A stretch of DNA of 35,001 nucleotides from CAKSFT01 sp045603125 (GTDB lineage Bacteria; Bacillota; Clostridia; UBA1381). Positions 25,585 through 32,355 of the stretch are shown piece by piece. Within the stretch, counting starts at the first letter, position 1; each line of letters starts with the position of its first letter. The stretch is from assembly GCA_045603125.1 (NCBI GenBank), contig JAZULN010000004.1:1-35001 (forward strand), read 5' to 3'. The notes below the pieces were generated by a model that searched no databases, was not told where the DNA came from, and saw only the letters and a program-made list of their open reading frames with translations. The position numbers were made by a program, and so were the translations under genes.

Positions 25585-26038
25585 AAATTCCATTTTTTAA
25601 AATTTCTTCGGTAATTTTTGCCATTTCCTCTACCATACCAAGGCAAGGCCTTGTTTTATAGTATTCAGAGGTTCTATCATCCGGTACATGACTTTCCTTT
25701 TTATCTGCCCTTTTACCTAAAATTTCACGGCAGATTATACTTCCCTTTTCCTCACAGACTCTTTCGGCAACATCCTGAATCAGTTTATAATGCCTGATTT
25801 TTCCGTCCTTATCATCAGGTGAATTATAGCCAAGTTTTAACCCCAAAATCATAAACGAACCGCTGACTGCCCCGCAGACCTCCCGAAGTCGTCCCATTCC
25901 GGCACCAAAAGATGACGCCAAACGCATTGCCGTATCAAAATCCAGTCCCACATCATCTGAAAATGCTCCCACTACAGCCTGCGCACAGTTATAGCCTTCT
26001 AAAAAAAGTTCTCTTGCTTTTTCCACCTTTTCACTCAT
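25583..26038 (-). CDS. C_GCAxxG_C_C family protein, possible redox role
   Basis: A 151-residue soluble protein of the C_GCAxxG_C_C family, named for its conserved cysteines. Visible here are GYNCAQAV (about 15-22), GAGMGRLREVCGAVSG (about 45-60) and later cysteines in ERVCEEKGSIICREIL and TRPCLGMV. The spacing suggests metal or redox chemistry; members are often found near oxidoreductases or electron-transfer genes in anaerobes, but the biochemical role is not known. GGTGA lies close before the ATG. It follows tRNA-Thr on the same strand but behind that gene's terminator, so it probably has its own promoter, which I could not place. Confidence 0.87.
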   Translation of the reverse strand: MSEKVEKARELFLEGYNCAQAVVGAFSDDVGLDFDTAMRLASSFGAGMGRLREVCGAVSGSFMILGLKLGYNSPDDKDGKIRHYKLIQDVAERVCEEKGSIICREILGKRADKKESHVPDDRTSEYYKTRPCLGMVEEMAKITEEILKNGI

Positions 26039-26061
26039 AAAATCACCATTTTAAAATAAAT

Positions 26062-26096
26062 TATAAAAAAAGCACTTCCAATTTAAGAAGTGCTTT
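26062..26096 (-). terminator. Terminator of tRNA-Thr
   Basis: An 11-bp stem, whose outermost pair uses base 26097 of the encoded CCA end (26068-26078 with 26087-26097), an eight-base loop and a T-run on the minus strand. Confidence 0.85.
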
Positions 26097-26172
26097 TGGA
26101 GCTGATGACGGGAATCGAACCCGTGACCTCTACACTACCAATGTAGTGCTCTACCATCTGAGCTACATCAGC
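26097..26172 (-). tRNA. tRNA-Thr(GGT)
   Basis: A 76-base cloverleaf on the minus strand. Acceptor stem GCTGATG/CATCAGC; D arm GCTC...GAGC; anticodon arm CTACA-TTGGTAG-TGTAG, giving anticodon GGT, which reads ACC and ACU threonine codons; T arm ACGGG-TTCGATT-CCCGT. The discriminator base is T, as in Gram-positive tRNA-Thr, and CCA is encoded. It has its own consensus promoter and terminator. Confidence 0.97.
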
Positions 26173-26183
26173 AAAACACAATT

Positions 26184-26212
26184 ATTATACTCTAATTCAT
26201 CGGTTTTGTCAA
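26184..26212 (-). promoter_or_regulatory. Consensus sigma-A promoter of tRNA-Thr
   Basis: Perfect TTGACA (26212-26207) and perfect TATAAT (26189-26184) on the minus strand with a 17-base spacer, 11 bases before the mature tRNA 5' end. This is as strong as expected for a stable-RNA gene. Confidence 0.93.
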
Positions 26213-26280
26213 TATAAATTTTAAAAATTGTGGCTAAATTTTAAATTTTCTAAAATTATATAATTTTTCTCCAAAAACCA

Positions 26281-26309
26281 TTGAAAAAAAGCACCAAATA
26301 TAGTAAAAT
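26281..26309 (+). promoter_or_regulatory. Sigma-A promoter of the rdgB-acpS-nnr cluster
   Basis: TTGAAA (26281-26286), a 17-base spacer and TAAAAT (26304-26309), 32 bases before the rdgB ATG. Confidence 0.7.
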
Positions 26310-26341
26310 ATATTCTATATAAGTAAGATTGGGAGATTTTT

Positions 26342-26929
26342 ATGAAAATAATTGCAGCGACCCAAAATAAGGGCAAAATTAAAGAAATTGAAGAAATCTT
26401 TTCTCCCCTCGGATTTGAGGTTATATCCCAAAAAGAGGCAGGATTCGATATAGATGTGGAAGAAACGGGCAAGACCTTTGAAGAGAATGCTATAATTAAA
26501 GCCCGTGCCATATATGATGCGTCAAAAGAGGCAGTTATTGCCGACGATTCAGGGCTTATGGTTGATGCCCTAAATGGTGCACCGGGGGTATATTCCGCCA
26601 GATATGCCGGCGAAAATGCAACCGATTCAGACAGGATCAAGAAACTTTTATCGGAGCTTGAAAACGAAGAAAACCGAACCGCAAAGTTTTCATCCTCCCT
26701 TGTTATGATTCTTCCCGACGGCAGAGTTTTTACTGCATCCGGCGAAGTTAAGGGTGAAATTTTAAAACTACCCGAGGGCGAAAACGGCTTTGGCTATGAC
26801 CCTGTATTTTTCTCATATGAACTGAATAAATCCTTTGGTATAGCATCAAGTGATGAGAAAAACCGCATCAGTCACAGAGGCAAAGCCCTAAGAATTTTAT
26901 ATGAAAAAGTAAAAGATGAAATAAATTAA
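26342..26929 (+). CDS. rdgB: XTP/dITP diphosphatase (RdgB/HAM1 type)
   Basis: A 195-residue house-cleaning enzyme that hydrolyses dITP, ITP and XTP to monophosphates, keeping deaminated purines out of DNA and RNA. Motifs: ATQNKGKIKEIEEI at the start (substrate-binding), ADDSGLMVDALNGAPGVYSA (metal Asp), GFGYDPVF (base recognition) and SHRGKAL near the end. GGGAG lies before the ATG. It is the first gene of a rightward cluster with a membrane protein, acpS and nnr. Confidence 0.96.
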   Translation: MKIIAATQNKGKIKEIEEIFSPLGFEVISQKEAGFDIDVEETGKTFEENAIIKARAIYDASKEAVIADDSGLMVDALNGAPGVYSARYAGENATDSDRIKKLLSELENEENRTAKFSSSLVMILPDGRVFTASGEVKGEILKLPEGENGFGYDPVFFSYELNKSFGIASSDEKNRISHRGKALRILYEKVKDEIN

Positions 26930-26943
26930 AAGGAGCATTTAAA

Positions 26944-27456
26944 ATGGATATATTTTACGAACAAATGATAAAGCCAAAAAAGAACGGTATAGATTTTTTA
27001 AAGGTGATATTAGGGGCAATAGTAGGTTTGGCACTCACCGCCCTTTGCTTTATGATTGATCTTCTTGGATTAAATCTTCTTTTGATATTTTTAATTTGGT
27101 GGGGGTATATCAAGCTAATTAAGGGCATCAATATTGAATATGAATATTCAATTACCAATCACGAATTTGACATAGATGTTATTAAGGGTAAATCTACAAG
27201 AAAGCATATTACCACAATTAACCTTAATAGCTGCCACTATTTCGGCAATATGTATGACCCACAGACAATTTCAGAAATGAACAAGCAAACTCCTGATAAG
27301 ACCTACTATTTTGTCTCGGACAGAGCATCAAAAAATCTTTTTGCAACCGATGTTTTGAGCAGAAAGGATAACTCTAAAATCCGAGTTATAATTGAGCCTG
27401 ACGAAGAAATGACAAAATATATCCGCATGGCAAATCCGAAGATTTTTATCGGTTGA
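26944..27456 (+). CDS. Two-helix membrane protein of unknown function (possibly DUF6106)
   Basis: A 170-residue protein opening MDIFYEQMIKPKKNG, with two hydrophobic helices close together (about 18-38 and 41-58) and a beta-rich soluble region (about 65-170) that contains YEYSITNHEFDIDVI and ends in NPKIFIG. The layout resembles bacterial PH-like membrane-anchored proteins. I recall similar clostridial proteins being filed as DUF6106, but I cannot check this. AAAGGAG precedes the ATG; it lies 14 bases after rdgB and 22 before acpS, so it belongs to the cluster. Function unknown. Confidence 0.82.
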   Translation: MDIFYEQMIKPKKNGIDFLKVILGAIVGLALTALCFMIDLLGLNLLLIFLIWWGYIKLIKGINIEYEYSITNHEFDIDVIKGKSTRKHITTINLNSCHYFGNMYDPQTISEMNKQTPDKTYYFVSDRASKNLFATDVLSRKDNSKIRVIIEPDEEMTKYIRMANPKIFIG

Positions 27457-27478
27457 TATTTGAAGAAGGATTAAAAAA

Positions 27479-27838
27479 ATGATAATTGGAATCGGTACAG
27501 ATATTATTGAAATCGAACGGATTTCAAAAGTAATCGAAAACACAAATTTTTTAAAAAGATTTTTCTCAGAAAAAGAAAATGAACTTTTTTTAAAGAAAAA
27601 CTTTGCTTCCGAAACTATTGCCGGAAATTTCTCGGTAAAAGAAGCTTTTTCCAAAGCAATCGGAACAGGTTTTCGGGATTTATTGCTTCAGGATATCTCG
27701 GTATTGCGTAACCCCTTGGGATGTCCGTACATCGAGCTATCAGGCGAACTTTTGGAAAAGTTTGGGAAATATAAAATTCACACAAGCATTTCCCACTCCC
27801 AAAAGTATGCAATAGGGTATGTAATAATCGAGGAATAA
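27479..27838 (+). CDS. acpS: Holo-[acyl-carrier-protein] synthase
   Basis: A 119-residue 4'-phosphopantetheinyl transferase that activates ACP for fatty acid synthesis. It has GIGTDIIEIERI at the start (metal-binding Asp) and FSVKEAFSKAIGTGFR (catalytic Glu/Lys), and HTSISHSQKYAIGYVIIE closes the fold. Length is typical of trimeric AcpS. GAAGGA precedes the ATG. In B. subtilis acpS also precedes alr and the mazEF genes (ydcB-ydcC-alr-ndoAI-ndoA), and the same order, with nnr inserted, is seen here. Confidence 0.97.
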   Translation: MIIGIGTDIIEIERISKVIENTNFLKRFFSEKENELFLKKNFASETIAGNFSVKEAFSKAIGTGFRDLLLQDISVLRNPLGCPYIELSGELLEKFGKYKIHTSISHSQKYAIGYVIIEE

Positions 27839-27860
27839 TAAAAGAAAGGATTTTTAGTGT

Positions 27861-29378
27861 ATGAAGGCGTGTTTTAGTTCCCAAATGCGAAAAATTGACC
27901 GGGATGCCTCGGATTTGGCCGGAATTCCAAGCATTGTTCTTATGGAAAATGCCGCCATCGCATGCGTTAAAAAGCTAAATACTTATAATCTTGAAAATAA
28001 GCGTGTTGCCATATTTTGCGGAAAAGGTAACAATGGCGGAGACGGGTTTGCTATTGCAAGGCACCTAATTTACCAAGGCATTGAAACCGAAGTTTTTTTG
28101 GTATGCGGCAATACTTTTTCAGGGGATGCCCAAATCAACTATAACATTTTAAAAAATATAGGTGCCGAAATTCACGAGATTTCGGATTTATCAGACATAA
28201 AATATAAAATCCTGAGCTTTGACATAATTGTCGATGCAATCTTTGGCACCGGCATTAAGGGAGAGGTATCGGGTATTCAAAAGGATATAATTGATGCTAT
28301 AAATAAATACAAAAAATTCACCTTATCTATTGATGTACCAAGCGGAATAAATGCAGATACAGGCGAGGTTTTAAGTTCTGCCATAAAGGCAGATGTTACC
28401 GTAACCTTTGCCGCTTTTAAGGTGGGCATGCTTTTATACCCCGCCAAAGACTTTTGCGGTGAGATTTTAGTTGATAGAATATCTATCCCAAATTCCTTGA
28501 TGGAGCATATAAATATTAATGTAACAGACTATAAAATTTTAGAAAGGCTTATGCCAAAAAGACAGGAAAATTCCCATAAGGGCAATTACGGGAAACTATT
28601 GATTGTAGGCGGTTCAAAAGGTATGACCGGAGCTGTGACTTTAGCGGCTGAGAGTGCCATAAGATGCGGCACAGGGCTTGTAACGGTCGGGGTTGCAGAG
28701 AGTTTAAACCCAATTTTAGAAGAAAAACTAACAGAACCTATGACCCTTCCCCTTCCTGATACTGACGGCAGCATCACGACCGAAGCAATAGATAAAATAT
28801 TAGAGCGTGCCGAGAAGTGCGATTGCGTTGTGTTTGGGCCGGGAATTGGCAGAAGTCCCGAGATTACAGAAATTTTAAGAAGGCTAATTACGGTGTGCAA
28901 AAAGCCCTTAGTAATCGATGCCGACGGATTATATGCTTTGTCAAAGGATATAGATATCTTAAAAAATTCGGCATGCCAAATTATCCTTACTCCCCACGAA
29001 ATGGAATTTTCTTATCTTACAGGAAAAGATGTACGGGATATTGAGAAAAACCGCATTACATATTCTGAGGAATTTGCAAAAAAATATGGTGTCACCCTTA
29101 TTTTAAAGGGTTCAAATACCATAATTTCCGGAAGCGATGGAACACAATACATAAATATATGGGGTAACAGCGGCATGGCAAAAGGCGGATCGGGCGATGT
29201 TTTATCTGGCATGATTGGTGCATTTTTAGCCCGTGGCTCAAAGCCTTTAGATGCCGGCATTTTAGGGGTTGGATACCACTCTTTGGCAGGCGATAAAGCC
29301 GCAGAAAGTTATGGCAAAAATTCACTCACCCCTAAAGACATTATTTCGTCAATTCCCCTTATATTACCTGTGGAATAA
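27861..29378 (+). CDS. nnr: Bifunctional NAD(P)H-hydrate repair enzyme (epimerase and ADP-dependent dehydratase)
   Basis: A 505-residue fusion that repairs hydrated NADH and NADPH. The N-terminal YjeF domain (about 1-210), with CGKGNNGGDGFAIARHL, converts R- to S-hydrates. The C-terminal ribokinase-like domain (about 225-505), with GGSKGMTGAVTLAAESA, FGPGIGR and GGSGDVLSGMIGAFLA, uses ADP or ATP to dehydrate the S form. The ATG has GAAAGGA about ten bases upstream. It follows acpS by 22 bases, as in many Clostridia. No simple terminator follows; the next 206 bases hold the palindromic element described separately. Confidence 0.96.
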   Translation: MKACFSSQMRKIDRDASDLAGIPSIVLMENAAIACVKKLNTYNLENKRVAIFCGKGNNGGDGFAIARHLIYQGIETEVFLVCGNTFSGDAQINYNILKNIGAEIHEISDLSDIKYKILSFDIIVDAIFGTGIKGEVSGIQKDIIDAINKYKKFTLSIDVPSGINADTGEVLSSAIKADVTVTFAAFKVGMLLYPAKDFCGEILVDRISIPNSLMEHININVTDYKILERLMPKRQENSHKGNYGKLLIVGGSKGMTGAVTLAAESAIRCGTGLVTVGVAESLNPILEEKLTEPMTLPLPDTDGSITTEAIDKILERAEKCDCVVFGPGIGRSPEITEILRRLITVCKKPLVIDADGLYALSKDIDILKNSACQIILTPHEMEFSYLTGKDVRDIEKNRITYSEEFAKKYGVTLILKGSNTIISGSDGTQYINIWGNSGMAKGGSGDVLSGMIGAFLARGSKPLDAGILGVGYHSLAGDKAAESYGKNSLTPKDIISSIPLILPVE

Positions 29379-29388
29379 TCGATAACTT

Positions 29389-29558
29389 TATGCTATAATA
29401 ACTATGTAATTGCAAGATTAATATTTTGTAGTTTAAAAGTTATTATAGCAAGTGAAAGTGAATAATATAGAAAAATCGAAGATTTTTCTATCCCCACCTC
29501 TTCACTTTTCACTATCCCCTATTACTTGCGATTTAATTTTAAATCGCTATGCTATAAT
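29389..29558 (+). repeat. Nested palindromic intergenic element, MITE- or REP-like
   Basis: Non-coding 170-bp block built from inverted repeats. TGCTATAATAACT (29391-29403) is repeated in inverse at 29438-29450. A nested hairpin follows: GCAAGT/ACTTGC (29448-29453 with 29524-29529), AGTGAAAGTGAA (29451-29462) against TTCACTTTTCACT (29501-29513, one base longer), and an 11-bp perfect stem with a GAA loop (29467-29477 with 29481-29491). Another 9-bp stem lies at 29528-29536/29539-29547. TATGCTATAAT occurs as a direct repeat at both ends (29389-29399 and 29548-29558). It could be a small non-autonomous mobile element, a terminator array for nnr, or both; I see no coding potential. Confidence 0.7.
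29550..29558 (+). promoter_or_regulatory. Extended -10 promoter of alr-mazEF
   Basis: TGCTATAAT is a TGn-extended, perfect -10 box, 26 bases before the alr ATG. No good -35 is at 17 bases, which extended -10 promoters can do without. The same box occurs 159 bases upstream in the same orientation. Confidence 0.6.
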
Positions 29559-29584
29559 TACTTTTGAAAGGAATCTTTTTATAG

Positions 29585-30742
29585 ATGAATACAAGAACCT
29601 GGGCTGAAATTAACATGGACGCACTAAAAGAAAACATCATAAACATCAGGAAAATCACAAAAAAAGATGCCATGGTTATGGCGGTGGTAAAGGCTGATGC
29701 TTATGGGCATGGTGCTGTCAATGTTGCAAATCTACTCTTAAAAAATGGTGCTGATAGACTGGCGGTTGCCGATTTAGACGAGGCTTTAGAGCTTCGCGAT
29801 GCCGGGATTCGGGCTGAAATCCTGATTCTTGGTGCATCATTTTCAGAGGATGTTAAAGATCTTGTTTCGAATGACATAACCGCTGCAGTATTTTCATATG
29901 ACTTTGCAAAGCTTTTATCAGACGAGGCGGTAAGGCAGAAAAAAACCGCAAAAATCCATATAAAGCTTGATACCGGAATGTCTAGAATCGGGTATGTAGC
30001 AGGCGAAAATGACGATGAACTGACCGATGAAATTTTAAAAATTTCAAAGCTCCCCAACATATTTATTGAAGGGATTTTCTCACATTTTGCTACATCCGAC
30101 GAAAAAGACTCATCCTATACAAAAAAGCAGTTTGATGAATTCTTAAAGGTGTGCAATGAATTAAATAAGAAGGGGCTTTCAATCCCAATCAGACACATAG
30201 CAAACAGTGCTGCAATTATGTCTTACCCCGAAATGCATCTTGATATGGTCAGAGCCGGGATTATCCTATACGGGTTCTACCCCTCAAATGAAGTTGATAA
30301 AAATATAATAAAACTAAAACCTGTGATGACACTAAAATCACGAATTACCCTCATAAAGGAAATTTCAGACCGTGGTGTTAGCTACGGCAAAACCTACATA
30401 GCCCCGAAGGGTACAAAAGTGGCAACTGTCCCTTTAGGCTATGCAGACGGGTACACAAGAATGTTAAATGGTAAAGCCGAAATGGTGGCCGGTGGTATAA
30501 AAGTTAAAGTCATCGGAAGAATTTGCATGGACCAATGTATGATTGACGTAACAAATGTCCATAATATAAAAGTAGATGACGAAGTAATTATCTTTGGCGA
30601 CGGGCTTTTAACGGCAGACGATTTAGCTGAAAGCCTTGGCACTATAAACTATGAAATCATATGTATGGTTGCAAGGCGTGTTCCCAGAAAATATATTTGT
30701 GAGGGAAAGGTGGTGTCGACGGTTAACTATTTAACCGAATAA
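29585..30742 (+). CDS. alr: Alanine racemase
   Basis: A 385-residue PLP enzyme that makes D-alanine for peptidoglycan. The PLP lysine is Lys36 in AVVKADAYGHG; the second catalytic base is the tyrosine of VSYGKTY (about 262); GFYPSNE and GRICMDQCMIDVT mark the C-terminal beta domain. The ATG follows AAAGGA by about 12 bases, slightly long. mazE and mazF follow within a few bases, as in Bacillus. No second alr or D-Ala ligase is in the window. Confidence 0.97.
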   Translation: MNTRTWAEINMDALKENIINIRKITKKDAMVMAVVKADAYGHGAVNVANLLLKNGADRLAVADLDEALELRDAGIRAEILILGASFSEDVKDLVSNDITAAVFSYDFAKLLSDEAVRQKKTAKIHIKLDTGMSRIGYVAGENDDELTDEILKISKLPNIFIEGIFSHFATSDEKDSSYTKKQFDEFLKVCNELNKKGLSIPIRHIANSAAIMSYPEMHLDMVRAGIILYGFYPSNEVDKNIIKLKPVMTLKSRITLIKEISDRGVSYGKTYIAPKGTKVATVPLGYADGYTRMLNGKAEMVAGGIKVKVIGRICMDQCMIDVTNVHNIKVDDEVIIFGDGLLTADDLAESLGTINYEIICMVARRVPRKYICEGKVVSTVNYLTE

Positions 30743-30773
30743 GAATTTGATTTTACGAGGGGGCCTGATTACT

Positions 30774-31004
30774 TTGTCACAACTAAAAAAGGTCTGTTTC
30801 AAACTTTCTTTTAAAAACTCTCAAAAAAACCGCTCCGAACTAATAAGACGGGTAAAAAACCCCAGTATCACCGAAGCGGAGAGAAAACTAAGGAAGGGCT
30901 ATAAAGAAATGGCTTTTATAAATCTTTCGTTAGCAGAAATGTGTTTTGAGGCCGATAGCGAAGCGCTTCGGCTTTGTGAGGAAAAACTGACGGAGTGTGA
31001 ATAG
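30774..31004 (+). CDS. mazE: MazE/NdoAI-type antitoxin with shortened ribbon-helix-helix domain
   Basis: A 76-residue antitoxin for the next gene. I start it at TTG 30774, ten bases after GAGGGGG; an earlier in-frame TTG at 30747 lacks a ribosome site. Beta strand KKVCFKLSF and NRSELIRR match the ribbon-helix-helix DNA-binding end of B. subtilis NdoAI, and RKGYKEMAFINLSLAEMCFEA matches its toxin-binding helix (RRGYMEMAKINL...). The stretch between the strand and NRSELI is shorter than in typical MazE: most of helix A is missing, which may weaken DNA binding. It overlaps mazF by one base (TAGTG). Assignment rests on the C-terminal match and the neighbour. Confidence 0.85.
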   Translation: MSQLKKVCFKLSFKNSQKNRSELIRRVKNPSITEAERKLRKGYKEMAFINLSLAEMCFEADSEALRLCEEKLTECE

Positions 31005-31354
31005 TGGTGATTGTAAAAAGAGGAGATATTTATTACGCCGATTTAAGCCCTGTTGTAGGCAGTGAACAGGGTGGTGTCAGACCGGTATTGATTGTTCAGA
31101 ATGATATCGGCAATAAATACAGCCCCACGGTGATAGCCGCAGCAATAACTTCTCAAATCAATAAGGCGAAAATGCCCACGCATATAGAAATATCTGCAAC
31201 GGACTATGGCCTTAACAAAGATTCTGTTATATTGCTGGAGCAGGTCAGGACTATTGATAAGCGAAGACTCAGAGAAAAAATCGGGCATTTGGATGACCCG
31301 CTTATGGACTCTGTTAATAACGCGTTATCAGTTAGTTTCGGGCTTGGAAATTAA
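31004..31354 (+). CDS. mazF: MazF/EndoA-type mRNA interferase toxin
   Basis: A 116-residue endoribonuclease toxin that cuts RNA at short sequences; the B. subtilis relative EndoA cuts at UACAU. Signature regions: VKRGDIYYADLSPVVGSEQG (start of the SH3-like barrel and the catalytic arginine loop region), RPVLIVQND, AAITSQ (catalytic Thr/Ser area) and DSVILLEQVRTIDKRRL. Translation starts at a GTG (31004), with GGAG eight bases upstream, overlapping mazE by one base. A chromosomal alr-mazEF arrangement is standard in Firmicutes and suggests stress or growth control, not plasmid maintenance. Confidence 0.96.
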   Translation: MVIVKRGDIYYADLSPVVGSEQGGVRPVLIVQNDIGNKYSPTVIAAAITSQINKAKMPTHIEISATDYGLNKDSVILLEQVRTIDKRRLREKIGHLDDPLMDSVNNALSVSFGLGN

Positions 31355-31400
31355 TCGGGCTAAGAGGAGAGATTCAGGTAGATGATTGAATTTTAAATTT

Positions 31401-31427
31401 ATATATGTAACCAAAAGTTACATATAT
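31401..31427 (+). repeat. Hairpin downstream of mazF
   Basis: An 11-bp perfect stem (ATATATGTAAC/GTTACATATAT) with a CAAAA loop, 46 bases after the mazF stop. It lacks a T-run, so it is a poor terminator and may protect the mRNA 3' end. It opens the 356-bp gene-free stretch 31355-31710. Confidence 0.6.
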
Positions 31428-31460
31428 TAAAAAGGGATGTAAAAAAAGTCCAGACCACAA

Positions 31461-31565
31461 AACAAAACGAATATATAAAATATGAAATTTAAATATATTA
31501 GTTATAAATTATATGTAGAAAAATCTTAAATTTTCAATTTTTCTTATAACTTTATTCGTTTTGTT
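31461..31565. repeat. Long nested inverted repeat in the mazF-PHP gap
   Basis: AACAAAACGAATA (31461-31473) is perfectly inverted at 31553-31565. Inside it, GTTATAA (31501-31507) pairs with TTATAAC (31544-31550), and AGAAAAAT (31517-31524) pairs with ATTTTTCT (31537-31544). Together they give an imperfect, very AT-rich 105-bp hairpin with no open frame longer than about 15 codons. It could be a decayed mobile element or a structured RNA; I cannot tell which. Confidence 0.6.
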
Positions 31566-31613
31566 ATAAAAAAATATAGTCGCTCGGCGTAACATATACG
31601 CTGTCGGATAACC

Positions 31614-31654
31614 AAAAGCAAGGCAAAAGCCTTGCTTTTGCTATATTTTTTTAT
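31614..31654 (+). terminator. Rightward terminator following a short GC-richer block
   Basis: An 11-bp stem AAAAGCAAGGC/GCCTTGCTTTT with an AAAA loop (31614-31639), then a T-rich tail. It lies 35 bases after a small hairpin, GCGTA/TACGC (31587-31601), in the only non-AT-rich part of the gap. It would end either mazF read-through or a small RNA. Confidence 0.75.
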
Positions 31655-31676
31655 TCTGAATCATTTTTTCCTATCC

Positions 31677-31708
31677 CCAAAAAAGGAGCTGTAAAATTAC
31701 AGCTCCTT
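31677..31708 (-). terminator. Terminator of the permease-PHP operon
   Basis: A 12-bp stem (31683-31694 with 31697-31708) with a two-base loop at its centre and a T-run on the minus strand, three bases after the PHP gene stop. Confidence 0.87.
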
Positions 31709-31710
31709 CG

Positions 31711-32355
31711 TTAAAATACCTTTTTATTTTTCATTCCATCTATCAATCTATGGGTACTCTCAAGTTTTTTTAAATTAAAATCCCCCACCCAATGGGTGTC
31801 AGACCCAACTGAAAGCACTATTCCACTATCCGAAACCCTTTCCTGCTTTTCCTTATTGGTTAAAAAATCATAGTAATAGTTATAGTTTCCCGATGTATTT
31901 ATTTCCCAGAAAAGGTCATATTCTTTTAATACCCTTAAAATGTTCACACCATATCGCTTTTCGAGGGCGAATATATCGGTATGAGCAAGACCCCTCGGAC
32001 AACGAAAAAGCCTTGTCCATTCTAAAAACTCATATAAATCCATAGCAACAAGACTATCAATACTTTCAAAAATACAATAATCGAGTCTATCGGTATAGGA
32101 TATCAAAAAATCATTGGGATTTGGTCTTGTACCGATTTCAAGTCCTAAAAGAACTTCTATTTTTCCCTTATACTTTTCCTTACATTCTTCAATTTTCTCA
32201 ATATAACGATTTAAATTTCCGCCAATGGTAAACTGGTGGTCAGTTATCCCCACAACCTCAATGCCGTTTTTCATGGCATTTTCTATGATTTCTTCAGGCG
32301 TATTTGAGCCGTCATAACTAAAGGTTGTGTGGTTATGCAAATCATGAAAAGACAT
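31711..32355 (-). CDS. PHP-domain metal-dependent phosphoesterase
   Basis: A 214-residue PHP-fold protein. Metal ligands appear in the usual order: DLHNHTTFSYDG (about 5-16), GITDHQF (about 36-42), GLEIG (about 69-73), HTDIF and GSDTHWVGDF near the C-terminus. The family includes histidinol-phosphate phosphatase (HisK type) and phosphoesterases of nucleotide breakdown. There are no his genes here, so a histidine role is not supported. Its ATG directly follows the stop codon of the permease gene (TAAATG), so they are translated as a pair. Substrate unknown. Confidence 0.88.
   Translation of the reverse strand: MSFHDLHNHTTFSYDGSNTPEEIIENAMKNGIEVVGITDHQFTIGGNLNRYIEKIEECKEKYKGKIEVLLGLEIGTRPNPNDFLISYTDRLDYCIFESIDSLVAMDLYEFLEWTRLFRCPRGLAHTDIFALEKRYGVNILRVLKEYDLFWEINTSGNYNYYYDFLTNKEKQERVSDSGIVLSVGSDTHWVGDFNLKKLESTHRLIDGMKNKKVF

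Noticed and set aside
30774..31354. mazEF as a mobile or plasmid-type toxin-antitoxin module
   Set aside because: The alr-mazEF order is a conserved chromosomal arrangement in Firmicutes, and no mobility genes are nearby.
31482..31529. Possible 15-codon ORF in the mazF-PHP gap
   Set aside because: No ribosome site and it lies within the arms of an inverted repeat.
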